Shown one piece after another: positions 53,575 through 64,000 of a stretch of DNA of 64,000 nt. The position numbers and the translations under genes are program-made. Under the pieces are notes generated by a model, which had not been told where the DNA came from, made no database searches, and saw only the letters and a list, made by a program, of their open reading frames with translations. The DNA is from Vandiemenella viatica (taxonomy: Eukaryota; Arthropoda; Insecta; Orthoptera; Morabidae). The stretch spans positions 107,296,829-107,360,828 of the forward strand of contig JARYHS010009186.1 of the NCBI GenBank assembly GCA_031002005.1, written 5' to 3'. Every line of letters starts with the position of its first letter. Position 1 is the first letter of the stretch.

Positions 53575-54362
53575 GGGGATGCCCATTAATTACATGAGGT
53601 GTTTTTACTTGAACTTGTATCCCTCACCCCCTTGATGAGATTTGGTAAGGAAGCGTAGATGAACCACGTAGCTCCATTTTGGCCTCCTGTGAGCCCCCCT
53701 CCTCCCACATAGTCCTACGTGACTTTTGTCTCTGAACCCCCCCATGTAGCACATAGCTTCTTTCCCCTTTTGATTCCAGAAGACATTTTGTACTGTTTTC
53801 TCCAGTCAGACTATTGTAAATTACATATGGAGATAATTAAATGACGGAAATAAATATTCACATGCTGTTGTGAGTTCTGTTCCTCATTTTAAGTGTGAAA
53901 AATGTTATGAAAGGAAAGCTACATGGCCTGGCTCGGAACCACCCTCTCCCCCCACGTAGCCCAGCGTAGCCTTCCGAGCCATGTAGTTTGTGCAAACTCC
54001 ATAAGATGTAGTGGGAGTGCCCCCCCCCCCCCTCACATTTGAGATTTACCTTATACTTTAAATTTTTAAATTTAATATATTCATGTATCTAGCTTCATGC
54101 CATTAAATACATAAGCATTAATGTCTTTTATGTACTAATGTTCTACAGTTTTTCTGTGAAATAAGAGGAGAAAACTGATCCCGTCTCTAAAGACCTCGCT
54201 GTTAAGAGACGTTAAGCAGTTAAAAAAAACTGATACAAATAGGTGACGTGAGATTTTTATTCACCCCTGTCCCCTCTGTTTAAATAAGATCTGGTGAGAT
54301 TTTGCTGGACCATCACTCCACCTATTTTACTTCGTGTAATTAATGGGAGGGATTAGTAAGAA
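53575..54362. mobile_element. Composite repeat with CCCATTAATTACA inverted edges, containing dispersed repeat copy 2
   Basis: The left edge GGATGCCCATTAATTACATG (53577) and the right edge (reverse complement TCCCTCCCATTAATTACACG, ending about 54355) share a 13-base core in inverted orientation, as in insect MITEs with CCAT-AATTACGT edges. Inside, 53650-53960 is the second copy of the dispersed repeat at 31334-31660, followed by a C-run near 54019 and a short stretch reading AAGACCTCGCTGTTAAGAGA (54190). Whether edges and interior form one element or a nested pair is open. Confidence 0.45.
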
Positions 54363-54639
54363 TACAATACTAATGATTGTATTGTGATTTGGTTGATACA
54401 GTACTTGTTAAATTTGTGTGTATAACGTTGTTGTATGTAGTACATATTGTTCTACTGTTGACAAGTTCCATCAAGATACTTACCTCTTTCTCCATTTATT
54501 TTCAAAGTTTCTTCTGTTCATTTCTTCTTCTCCACTTCCTCCAACCTTTTTACTATGCAACATCGGGAACCTTTCTATTTGTCACCAACCCGTTTCTATT
54601 CCTTCTTTTAGTTCTTTTAACAAATATTTTCTTCTTATA

Positions 54640-55290
54640 TGGTGCTGACCATAGCTTTGTTCTTTCTTCAACTCCTGTTCTCAGGACCTACGGATCCTGC
54701 TTTCTATTCTTCCATTTTTCTTTCCATCTACACATGTACCATTATTTTTTCTTTTGCCCTTAAATTATTTGAGTTTCATGAAACATTTTAAGATTTATTC
54801 ACTAATTATTGTAGCATCTATTTCTGGTTGTGTCTTTCAGGACAAAGAAATCTTTATTTTTATTTCTGGTTTGTATAGCATATTTTTGATATTATTTCCC
54901 AAATATTTATTACTCTAAACTTGTTGTCTCTTCTTTCTTTAGTTTTATGGCCACCTATAATTATACATTTTGTTTCTCTTATTAATTTTCACTTCTTGTG
55001 TCTTTCCCTTGGTGTTCAGATCTTCAAATATCTCCCTTCTTAATCTTTGTGAGCAATACCATGTCATCTGTGGACATTATGCATGCCACCACTCTTCTTC
55101 CTCCCACACTAATTTTTATCAATGGATACTTGTCTTCCTGTTCCAAAACAAATCTCTTCTGTCTCCTCTTAATCTCACTCTTGACACAGGATCTTAATAA
55201 ACAAAAAATGCAGGCAAATCACTTCTGTCTCCTCTTAATCTCACTCTTGACACAGTATCTTAATACAACAAAAAATGCAGACATATGACA
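54640..55290 (-). mobile_element. LINE RT remnant with a 66-bp tandem duplication
   Basis: On minus, 55140-55020 reads PLIKISVGGRRVVACIMSTD then DMVLLTK, a decayed FADDMVLL catalytic box (F-A to S-T), with weak continuation to about 54640. Just upstream (55156-55290 plus coordinates) a segment encoding VKSEIKRRQK is duplicated in tandem with a 66-bp step (CTTCTGTCTCCTCTTAATCT at 55156 and again at 55222). RTE-like by wording of the box; tentative. Confidence 0.5.
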
Positions 55291-55985
55291 ACTTTTAAAG
55301 GAAAAAGGATAAGTGTGCCATATATTGTGTTAGATACATAACTGATCTGATTTTTACAATGTAGTGCAGATACAAAGATGTTTTCAGTATAGATGAAATA
55401 TTTAATTCTTCTTATATACACTGGTCGCTTCAAACCATTCCGTGGATCTTATTGTTTCATTTAAGATTGTTGATAGCACAGTTGTTACATTACCTCTTCA
55501 CAAGGTTTATGTCAGGACTGCATAGAAGTCAAATTTTTATTTTTGCTGTTGGAATACAGTGTTAAGAATGTGAGACATCAGTATTCTGCTGTGCTTTCGC
55601 AAAGTCTGTAGACTCCAGCTTTTAATGTTTTTTTTGTGCATGTAGTATAATTTTTGTTGTTGTTAATATGTGGTATATTCAACAGTTTATAATGTTCAGC
55701 CAGTTTTTAATTTTCTCAACTCTGCGTCAGACCCTGAGGATAGTGAATTTACCGATTCATCATCGACACTGTGCTAAATCAATGTTAGTGTTAGTCAAAA
55801 ACCAAGAATCTTTCAGACATTTCATTCATGTGTTTGTGCTGTTTGGAGTATCAATGTCGTATCGGGGAGTTGACTCTCGTGCACAACTTGGCCTAGAAGA
55901 TGGTGAGAGGCTATGGTTGAAGTGTCACTACAAATAATACTGACAGATTAATACCTGACTAAATGAGTAAAGAATAAAATTGTGT
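55290..55985 (+). other. ATP13A1 intron 2: nothing recognised
   Basis: An 89-codon plus frame at 55668-55937 has no motif I can name. The rest is AT-rich spacer. Confidence 0.45.
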
Positions 55986-55989
55986 ATGT

Positions 55990-56259
55990 TAACTAGCTGT
56001 TACCCATGACTGCGTACACACTGGATTAGAATTTTATTGTTAGAATAGGATATACAAAGCAGTGAGATATGTGAAAGGTTTCCCAAAAAAGCATGGAGTC
56101 AGGATATGATGGGAAGGTCATCACCATACCATTGAACCTGTCTCATGAAGAGAAGCCATTTTCAACGTGTTTACAAACATCAATAAACTAAGGGGTGGGG
56201 TATTAACTGCGGGAACTACCTACTGTAGTTCCTCCAGAAGATTTTTGTTTGTGGTTTAG
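55990..56259 (+). repeat. Host repeat split by piggyBac (left half)
   Basis: Starts ACTAGCTGTTACCCATGACT, the edge phrase of a repeat common in insect genomes, and includes ACCTGTCTCATGAAGAGAAG and AACTGCGGGAACTACC. The right half appears to resume at 58075 (CTGTGAGCTAGCAACATATA near 58170). The two halves are separated by the piggyBac element, so this repeat is older. Confidence 0.4.
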
Positions 56260-58070
56260 CCCTTTGACTGCTGTTGACGAGTTTACTCGTCATGCTGCCT
56301 GCTGCCCCCGTGTACAAATGACGAGTTTAGTCACAGCCGCCGGTTTTTCCCTGAGCGCTGTTGACGAGTTAAGTCGCACCCGTTTGCCGCTACCTGAGTG
56401 CTGATGACGTATATATACGTGCCGCTACCTGAGTCGTACAGCGGACTTCACGTCCCATTTCTCAATAGCCTTTCGCAGTTCTGGTCGCTAGCTTATGGTC
56501 CGAATGTTTGTCTCCTTGAAGCATAGGCTTCGCTCTACAGTTAACAGTTCAACGGAAATTACATCAGTGTTCTTTGTATCCTGTATTTTATAAAGAAAAT
56601 GGCAAGACGTCGTGGGTGCATTGAGGAAGAAATCATGGAGATTCTTACGAGGAGTGACAATGAGGATGAACTAATTGATTTTGATGAAAGTGATAGCTTT
56701 TTCACAGAATCAGAAAGCTGTAGTCCTAAACCATACTCGTCAGCAGGGGTGACAATGCAGTCTCATGTTTCAACAAAAGATGTTAGTTGTTCTGAATCTG
56801 AAGAATCAGAAAGTGATAGTGAAATGCCTATGAAGAAATTACGTCTTGGCGATAAATATGACTGGAAAGAAAATGATTTTCGTCCAGTTAGTCACACATT
56901 TGATGATACGCTGTCAGGACAAGTGTGTCAAATAGGGAATGTACAAGTATTATTTCAGTTTTCATGTTATTTTTTACAGAAGAACTGATGAAATATATAG
57001 CTGATGGAAAGAATTAGTTTTATATAACGACTATGGAGAATATTCCAGAATCAGTGTATTCTCGAATATCAAAGTGGAAAGATACTGGATATGATGAAAT
57101 GTATTGTTTCATAGCTATTTGCCTTCTTATGCCCCGCGTGAAAAAAATTGAAAATTAGCGAATATTGGACCAGAGATGTTCTTCTGAAGACTCCAATTTT
57201 TAGTGAACTTATGTCCAGATACCGCTTTTTGTTACTCTGGTGAGATTTCGCCAGAAACCTCCCCCCCCCCCCTCCCTTTATACACCTCACGTAAATAATG
57301 GACAGACACTTCACAGCTTTTAAATGTTGAAAAATCTGTTTAGTACTTATGTGGAACAAATTTCATCAAAGAAACAAAATTATGTATAATCGGGTTGTTA
57401 CAAAGCTCAGCAAACATTCAGTCAATATCAAGATATTTTGATATTCCGCAAGCCAAATTTTGGTGTGTGGGGGAGGCTGCTTGTACAATTATCATTTTCA
57501 GGTGTATTTTTATATTCGTGAATAGCGCGAGGAAAAATCGGATGTCTTTAACTCTCTGTATGAGTTAGAACATCTCTAATTTTACAGTCGTGGTCTGAAC
57601 GCGGTATGTAAGTATGGAAGTAAAATATTTCTAGCATCTTCTTCGAATCTACGGCCTTCAAATTTCAACAATAAAACTCTAATACAGTAAGGAACCTACA
57701 GAAAATTCCAGTTGTTATAAACGGGTATGCAGGAAAGAAAAGAAAATTATTGAGGTAAATTTAAGAATTGCTACGCTTTTGACATAAGCTGCAAAAATCG
57801 AGTAAAAACTACAAGCAAGATATAATTATTAGTGATGAAAAATAGGGTTAATGATTCAGTTTGATACTGCAGTGATTTATTTGCAGATAAACTATGTAGT
57901 GAGAGCATTTGTCGTGTATCAGACGTGAGAGGTCACAGCGATTCACCAGAAATACTCAGCACTGGGCGGGTGGGACAGCGCGGGCCGCTCCGTCCCCAGG
58001 AATAATCACTTAGCGCAGGTAGCAGGCCTTAGCGCGGCAGGTAGACGATCTGCCGTCAGCAGTGAAAGGG
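56260..58070 (+). mobile_element. piggyBac-type DNA transposon, internally deleted, with matching ends
   Basis: The left end CCCTTTGACTGCTG and the reverse complement of the right end CCCTTTCACTGCTG match at 13 of 14 positions. The right flank is TTAA (58071-58074) and the left flank TTAG (56256-56259), so one base of the TTAA duplication has changed. Subterminal repeats follow the left end: TGACGAGTTTACTCGTCA (56275-56292, palindromic), TGACGAGTTTAGTCA, TGACGAGTTAAGTCG and a GCCGCTACCTGAGT pair around ACGTATATATACGT. Near the right end CGGCAG/CTGCCG forms a hairpin. TTAA targeting and such ends are diagnostic of piggyBac. The 1,811-bp length is short for an autonomous copy. Confidence 0.88.
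56599..57360 (+). pseudogene. piggyBac transposase pseudogene (N-terminal part)
   Basis: ATG at 56599; 129 codons open. The N-terminus is acidic and Ser-rich (MEILTRSDNEDELIDFDESD; SESEESESDSEMP), as usual for this family, followed by a YDWKENDFRPVSHTFD block. After stops and shifts, 57040-57200 reads IPESVYSRISKWKDTGYDEM, YCFIAICLLMPRVKK and a decayed L-xYW block. This corresponds to the start of the transposase core (S-LxxWxDTxxDEIYxFLAVxLLMG). A C-run (57258-57271) precedes the loss of similarity. The DDD catalytic core and C-terminal Cys-rich domain are absent, so the element cannot move itself. Confidence 0.85.
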
Positions 58071-58074
58071 TTAA

Positions 58075-58690
58075 AATTGTCACTCTCCGGGGATATCTTA
58101 TATCGATAGTTTTGTAAGCAACATTATTGGCTGCCCTTTGCTAAGATATACAGCCTTTGGGGGTTGGAAACCTGTGAGCTAGCAACATATAACTGTTCAT
58201 GTGTCTTTTATTAGTGTACCACTGCTACTTTGTGCCTGTTTCTGGGCTTTATTGATAGTCATCACATGCAGTACAAATCTACATCTATACTATATAATAA
58301 GTTGTGTATATACATGAAATTTATGAACAGATCATACACAAACTCTTTGCAAGAAAAATAAAACCTAAGAAACTGATATAACATTACAGAGACTTATACC
58401 CGCTATTCAACTATCCTGTGGCGGCCGAAGTGATTTGCTCAGGTAGTGACAAAGTAAAAGGTTTCAACGGTTTACTGATCATTATTGAAGTGAAAGGTGC
58501 CTTGAAAAACAGCTCAGAGTAAGAATCTCGCAACATAAAGATTTTTAACATGTGAAAATATCATTACCTGCAGTTACTGCCGGATTAAAGAAATGATTTT
58601 GACATTAATCAATGATAAATGCTTTAAAGTTGACCAAACGGTAAACATTTAGTGACTAGCCAAAAACCAACAAGTTGATCTACAAGCAGC
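58075..58690 (+). other. Host repeat right half, then unassigned sequence
   Basis: 58075-58260 continues the host repeat interrupted by piggyBac. 58260-58690 is AT-rich with no gene. A GGGCCCC-edged, AT-rich block follows at about 58690-59095 (GCGCTGGATTACCCAATAGG on the left; CTAAGGGCCCCATACTTTC on the right), a possible further repeat. Confidence 0.35.
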
Positions 58691-59218
58691 GCTGGATTAC
58701 CCAATAGGCAGGAGTAGTCACGACTAAGCAATAACCTGGAACCCCTGATTTTTGAAGGCCCCCTGAAAGTTCACTTTTTTTCAGTAAATAAAAATAATAA
58801 AAAATAAAATTATCCAAACTAAAACAATCAAAGTAATATGAAAATCATGGAAATTAATTTTTTTGTTTCATTGTAGTGTATGATAAATAAAAGTAATTTT
58901 CAAAATATCATATATTGTAAATTTTTTTTTATTTGAATAAAAAAATATATGATAAATTCTATTAGTCATCTACAAAACATTTTCTTTGTACTTATAAAAT
59001 ACAGATAATTATTTTCAAAAACAGAGGGGATCAAAATTTTGAGAGTACCTAAGGGCCCCATACTTTCTTATCTGGCACTGCCTCTGATGACCACTACTAC
59101 AATGGAATACATTTTGCTTGAGAATCTGTTCCTGTTACTTGCATTCATAAACTTACATAATTCTCCTTCAGAGAATCTAAGAAACAGAAACCTGCCTGCA
59201 TTGACAAAGCTTCTAGGG

Positions 59219-60040
59219 CAGTGTATCCAAACCTTTTTCATCCCGAGGACCAGTAAATTTTTAAAAATAATATTGCGGGCCACTAACTCACATGGGCCTA
59301 AATTTTATTTTTTCTCCTTTTCGTTTCAGCCAACTATGGACGACGATTACGCAACTTCATTTTCCTCTTCTGAGTTTCCTTCCTCCGTCGCCAGTTACCT
59401 CCGCAAATTTTCCTCTGAATAGTTCCCTGTCTTTAATTTCTTCCACCATGGGCCTAATTTTAATTTCCATATTGTTATTAACATCTCGGACATGTATCAT
59501 TATAACATAATAAATCTAAAACTATGTTTTAAATTCCTATGGAAATGCAGATATAAAACTGCATGTGAACAATTAAAAGTTAATTACATGTTAATCAGAC
59601 CAAACCAGATAAATAATAATGTTACTACAGCCTGGACGCTACACTATATCACCGGCCTATATGCATAAACTAAAAGACGCTAGACCCTATGCCTTTTATT
59701 TTTGTTTACTTCATCACTCGCGTTACCAATCATACCATCTACCGCTGTTCCTCATACCCATTTAAAACACTTAGTAAACCATCATTTGCTTAATCTCTAG
59801 ATGAACCGCGCTCTTTCTGATGCCATATGGAAATGAAAAGACTATTGTAGAAACAGTGCTGTTCTATCCTCATCCTGGAAATGCCACATTTTTGCCCGGT
59901 CTTTGAAATATTCAAGGCTTTTAAAAAGTTGGGCATACAGCCTTATACTGTATGGATATGGTACCAAAGTTTGATATTCTGCCTGTGAAGTATGTTCGCG
60001 GACCACCAGTAATCAGTGAACCACAGGTTGAGAAGCACTG
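59219..60040. mobile_element. hAT-like element, 822 bp
   Basis: The left end CAGTGTATCCAAACCTTTTT with CCCGAGGACC and GCGGGCCACT, and the right end (reverse complement CAGTGCTTCTCAACCTGTGG with GGTGGTCCGCG), are the inverted edges of a widespread hAT type. Flanks TTCTAGGG and TTCCATTG agree at only 5 of 8 bases, so the duplication is uncertain. The interior has open frames (59039-59510) without transposase motifs. Confidence 0.6.
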
Positions 60041-61650
60041 TTCCATTGGATATTTAGCTGAATGCTACAGAAATGGCAGCTGCTTCTGCACTCTACCGGC
60101 AGTGTTACTAACTTCATCATGCTGCAGCGTGTGACAGAATGAAGTTGTCTCCATTTGCCATTAACAAAGCGAACCCCTTGAATATTTCCACGAAAATGCT
60201 AGAGTGCATGACAGCAAAATAGTTCACTGATGTGGCCAACAGATGGAGTTCAATATTTTCCCAAGCTGTCATAAGTTATCGTAGAGTAGAGAATGCCGCA
60301 TTTATAAATATATATTTCTCTTTCACTACTTTCATTTTTTAATTTATTTATTCTTGATTAGAGGTGGTGACAGGACACAGTGTCGCTACGTCTAGAGCTG
60401 CCACTGTATCTATCTGTCACTGTTTGGTTAGTAATTAAAATTTCATGACAGAATATGTTATTTATCCTGAAAAAAAGCATCCTATGTCATTCCTAATGAT
60501 ACATAGTATTTTCCTTTTCAATTTAATCAAGACTGGTTTAGCTGTTTAGTCTTAAAAAATGTAACTAATAGACAGAATTACTTTTCCTTTTATAATTTTC
60601 TCACCACACCAGTATACCACCACATAGCATTGTTTCCTTATTTATCTAAGTGGAGAAACCAATAACATTTTTTTTAACAACTCTTAAGTGGTTCCAAAAC
60701 TCTGATGTGTGGGTTGTCTCATCGAAAGTGCGATAGACAGCTTTTATCAAGGCATTGGAGAGGAAATTTGAGCAAAATTACACTTTCTTTTGGTCTTATG
60801 AATTACTGGAAGTATACTTAACTCACAGCGTTCACATTTCACAATCAGGAGGGAGGGAAGTTTGACTGCCATCTGCAATAGAATATTTTATTGTCACAAT
60901 ATATTTTTTGGCTATACCCATGAACACGGTTTTTGTTTTTAACAGGAATGAATTTGAAGAGAGAAATACCAACCTGCCAGCTCACTGTATACAAGATGTT
61001 AAGAGTTCTATGTTATTTTTTCCAAAATATTGTTTAACTGTTTGACTATCCTCGTACCCCCACTCCCACTCACCGAATGGCTTACTGTCAGCTTCCTTGA
61101 GTCTTTTGTAAAACCTAACATAAACAGAAAGTATAAATTGCTGTAACCACTGACATAGCTGGGGTTTATCATATATCAGATAGTAACATTGAGTAATTGA
61201 TAAATGAAGTTGTAGTTGCTAACAGTTGCAGCCAGGTACATATTCGTGTCTGAAAACAAATGTAGTGAAGTTGTAAGGCGTTAAGAAACTTGGGGGCAAA
61301 GCAACACTTTGCCTTAACTGTGAACAATAATGTTTGAGATCGTAGTAGCCTTCTGGTACCTTTAAGATTTAATTGATTCGGTTGCCACATGTTTGTAAAT
61401 AAACCCCAAACTTGAAGGGTAAATTGAAATAAGTCCACTTGCCACACTTTTTAAATAACAAAAATATGTATATTGTCCTCCTTACAATGTCGATACCAGA
61501 ATTATGAATAAAGCAATCGAACAACAGTTCCAAAGAAGATTGTAGGTAAAGTACATTCACACAAGAGGATACAAACTTTCATCAAGCCCCCTAACTTAAA
61601 TGAAAGAATGATTATGGCATTTTAATATATAGTACGACTCCTAACTATGT
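60040..61650 (+). other. ATP13A1 intron 2: nothing recognised
   Basis: AT-rich spacer, no gene or named repeat. Minus frames at 61169-61447 and 61369-61560 lack motifs. Confidence 0.5.
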
Positions 61651-61654
61651 GGAG

Positions 61655-61810
61655 CCATTGGCACGTTACAACACGAAGTTAACTGTTTGAAATCTGCCTC
61701 AAAAACTGGGCTACATTACAACACGATGTTGACTCTTTGAAAACTGCTGGTAGAATCAGCGCCGTTGCAACACGTTGTTAACTGTTTGAAAACAGCCGAT
61801 AGACTGAGTG
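61655..61810. repeat. Minisatellite, unit about 50 bp, three copies
   Basis: GTTACAACACGAAGTTAACT (61665), ATTACAACACGATGTTGACT (61715) and GTTGCAACACGTTGTTAACT (61764) start successive units with steps of 50 and 49 bp. Each continues with a TTTGAAA-CTGC-type block. Copies differ at several positions, so the array is old. Confidence 0.8.
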
Positions 61811-61814
61811 CCAT

Positions 61815-63060
61815 CCCGTATGTCTGCCTTCTATTTATTGGCTCGGTTGACCTTGTGATGTCAGTAAAAACTTCCAAAAATTAATACCTCAAAATATAGT
61901 TGATAGTTTAACTCGTAACTAATACCTGGGCTTCTTGATACCTTATTCTATCTATTCAAATTTAGTTTAGTCTCCAAAAGGGTTTCTATCAGATTAATTA
62001 ATTTTAAATCCTCTTATGTCATCAGCCTTGGCACATTTTTCCTAACAATCACGACAGTCTATTTCCAAAATCTTGTTTATCTTACAGACACTTAACTTTC
62101 TACAGGAACCTATACATATTTTTAACCCTCTTAATTTGCTCTATCTTCTGAAGTAAATTTTTTATTTTTTATCTCTTTTAGTTAAAATTTAGATTTTTTT
62201 CCTTTTAATTAAAAGTTTTAATTATATTTCGTCTAATTGCTGTTCAAAATACTGTGGAAGGTGCTGAATATAACAGACGATGAAAGATCAACTGTAACTT
62301 TACACAGTTCCAAGGTATTTCAAATTTTAGGTTTTAGTCCTCACTGAGCACCTGGCTTAAAAATGTAAACAAATCAGATATCTCTTAAACTAAATTTTTC
62401 TGGGTACAATGAATGCAATTTAAAATGATTTTTATGATGAGTTTTCGTGGTGGAAATGAATACAACAAAATCCATTAAGGTTGAATAACTAGTTTATCTG
62501 AAATTTCTATGTTCCAATAAAACGACTTTGAAATCGAACTATAAAGTCTGTAACTACTGGGAATAGCTAGTAGAAATACTTTTGGTGAGCTTATAGATAC
62601 GTTACAAAGTCAGTTTAAAACATTAGTATCCTGGATTTGCAAGACTCTAAGAGTATTTGAAAAAATACAAACAAAAAAACACAGAAAAGGGCAAAACTAT
62701 TTTAACTTTTTAAAACGTTTAATGTTTCCTAATGTGTGGCTGTAATGCTAATATTGGTATGCTATATGCAATATCATTATTGGTATGTAATAAGTGTTCT
62801 GGATGTCTTTGGTAGTTAAAAAATGAAGCATAATGCATGGTTGCCATGATTCAAGGATTTTGAAATATTATGCAGTAAATATAAAACATTGTTTATTAAA
62901 CATTTATATGTGAAAATAGTAGACAAACATGATTTAATTTATTTTATGAACTTTACCCAGTAGGGAGGGGACTTGGTGCTTTTCTGTCTGGTGGCTTACT
63001 AACCAAAAATTTCCACTAAATATTCAAGTCTGAATGACTGATTGAAAAGAATTACACAAG
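61815..63060 (+). other. ATP13A1 intron 2: nothing recognised
   Basis: AT-rich spacer with T-rich stretches (62150-62230); no gene or named element. Confidence 0.5.
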
Positions 63061-63063
63061 CCA

Positions 63064-63635
63064 TATATATATATATATACTAGCGTTGCCCAGTAGAGTT
63101 GGCGTAGATTTACCCATACACTGTTTTTATTCACACAATTAGAAACATGTACAAAGTTTCATACAATTTGCGCCATCCATTTCCGGAATTAAATGATTTG
63201 CCCATATGCTATTTTTATTAGTCCAAAAAGATTCATGTGTACCAAACTTCACTGATTTCGTACCAACCATTATGGTACCAAACTAAATGGTGGTTTAGCA
63301 GCACAGTTCTAAGAATGGGGTGGTTTGGTTGCTTTGATACAGAATGTCAGTTTTCATTTTAGTCCAGGCTACATTTCAACCTAATTACAGCTAATGTTGC
63401 TGCTCGGAATTATTTGTGCATTCCATGCCAATGCTCGCCGAGTAAAAGGCCAATATCTTAGTTGATTATTTGTGTGGGGAGAGGGATGGGCTGTTGCAAA
63501 TCAAATTGTGAATCTAAACCATTCTCAAATCAACCTAATTACACACACATAGTTTCATAAAAATCGGTCCAGCCATTTAGGAGTAGTTCAGTGACATACA
63601 CGGTCAGAAGGAATATATATATATATATATACCAA
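63064..63635. mobile_element. LINE-like 3' UTR repeat bounded by (AT)n runs
   Basis: Bounded by TA runs at 63066-63080 and 63616-63632. The left edge is ACTAGCGTTGCCCAGTAGAG. The right part carries AAAATCGGTCCAGCCATTTA then GGAGTAGTTCAGTGACATAC before the AT tail, a phrase typical of the 3' ends of RTE-type LINEs and their non-autonomous derivatives, which often end in short tandem repeats. The interior has AATTTACCCATA-like phrases repeated near 63112 and 63196. No coding remains. Confidence 0.6.
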
Positions 63636-63891
63636 GTTTTTTTTTTTTTTTTTTAAGTATACCTTTTGTTTCTCAGCCAAGGTTGAAATTTGTGCATATT
63701 CTTTTTAAAGGATATGAGAATTAGTATTTCAAAACTTCTGTTTTTTATTTTGTGTTGTAAAGTTCACCCTTTTCATTAACCTTATTTTATGTAGTTAATC
63801 TATACCTGTACCTTTTGTTCTGGTATGGTGTTATTTTCCCTATACAATTTTAGAATTGTTACTTGTTTGTATTTTTTTTTTTTTAATATAG

Positions 63892-64000
63892 GATGAAAAT
63901 ACCAGGGAATTGAATATCTGGTTCATATTCCAAAAGACAAAATATGTTTGGGATCCGGACAAAAAACGATTCTGTGGTCTGCAGTTTCCTATTTCTGAAT
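63892..64000 (+). CDS. ATP13A1: ATP13A1, third coding exon (cut by the window edge)
   Basis: The acceptor, a T-run followed by AATATAG, ends at 63891. The exon opens in phase 0 with DENTRELNIWFIFQKTKYVW and DPDKKRFCGLQFPISE, then runs off the window. This corresponds to the FEFQKIKY-Y------F-PV-FP stretch of P5A ATPases, just before the actuator domain. Intron 2 is 53096-63891 (10,796 bp). Together the three exons give about 153 residues of a protein that normally has roughly 1,100 to 1,200. The catalytic DKTGT site, pump core and remaining helices must lie downstream. Confidence 0.9.

Noticed and set aside
54377..54763. 128-codon hydrophobic frame resembling a membrane protein
   Set aside because: Phe/Leu/Ser-rich because of a T-rich, pyrimidine-biased stretch. 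The minus strand there shows LINE-like text, so it is a composition artefact.
58690..59095. A MITE with CAGCGCTGGAT/GGCAGTGCCAGAT edges
   Set aside because: The edges match only weakly and no target duplication was found; mentioned only as a possible repeat.
59039..59510. Two overlapping plus frames of 127 and 72 codons
   Set aside because: They cross the left edge of a hAT-like element and have no domain.
1..64000. CRISPR array, operon or bacterial-type gene cluster
   Set aside because: No regularly spaced identical repeats with unique spacers, no ribosome binding sites and no dense coding. The window is eukaryotic.

Overview
The window looks like a piece of an insect nuclear genome. It is AT-rich and gene-poor, with long introns, and is loaded with old, diverse transposable elements. 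Two host genes are recognised with confidence. One is the single-exon coding region of spenito/RBM15 (nito) on the minus strand at 25351-27645. The other is the 5' part of ATP13A1, a P5A-type ATPase, on the plus strand. Its first three coding exons are at about 41967-42227, 53006-53095 and 63892-64000 (cut by the window edge), separated by two introns of about 10.8 kb. A third, unrecognised exon-like frame lies on the opposite strand inside ATP13A1 intron 1 (45729-46016). The insect assignment rests on similarity of these proteins to insect family members and on the transposon set. A hemimetabolous/polyneopteran insect (stick insect, orthopteran or termite relative) is my guess from the tRNA-type SINE and the long introns; it is inference.

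Region by region. 1-890 is the reverse-transcriptase part of a CR1-like LINE (minus). About 3.0-10.5 kb is a dense cluster of Penelope-like element (PLE) debris: three GIY-YIG-end fragments and about eight short repeats with a conserved splice-donor-like motif; two of these flank one fragment as inverted repeats. SINEs lie at 6.8, 10.7 and 12.6 kb, a mariner remnant at 11.9-12.4 kb, a LINE 3' end at 14.4 kb and another LINE end at 16.4-17.2 kb. 18.6-19.4 kb is a dead Merlin/ISXO2-like transposase. 20.3-21.8 kb is a hAT-like repeat. 22.6-29.5 kb is relatively transposon-poor and holds nito. 29.5-30.3 kb is another PLE end. 31-34 kb has a dispersed repeat, a 149/150-bp tandem satellite and a LINE. 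36.3-41.1 kb has non-autonomous DNA elements (PIF/Harbinger-type with a TTA duplication, hAT-type with an exact 8-bp duplication, and a possible hAT at 40-41 kb) plus a Tc1-like transposase remnant.

The ATP13A1 introns (42.2-63.9 kb) carry most of the remaining elements, several nested: a palindromic MITE with an exact 8-bp duplication (43193-43530), a hairpin element split by a 180-bp hAT MITE (44.5-44.9 kb), a degenerate LTR-retrotransposon pol, a LINE split by a GGGCCC-rich palindromic element (48.0-49.0 kb), a head-to-tail SINE pair (52.2-52.7 kb), and a piggyBac element with matching terminal repeats (56260-58070).

I did not find a CRISPR array, an operon, an rRNA or tRNA gene, or a convincing new multi-gene system. 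The most unusual structures are the PLE inverted-repeat cluster, the nested hairpin/hAT locus and the 338-bp palindromic MITE.
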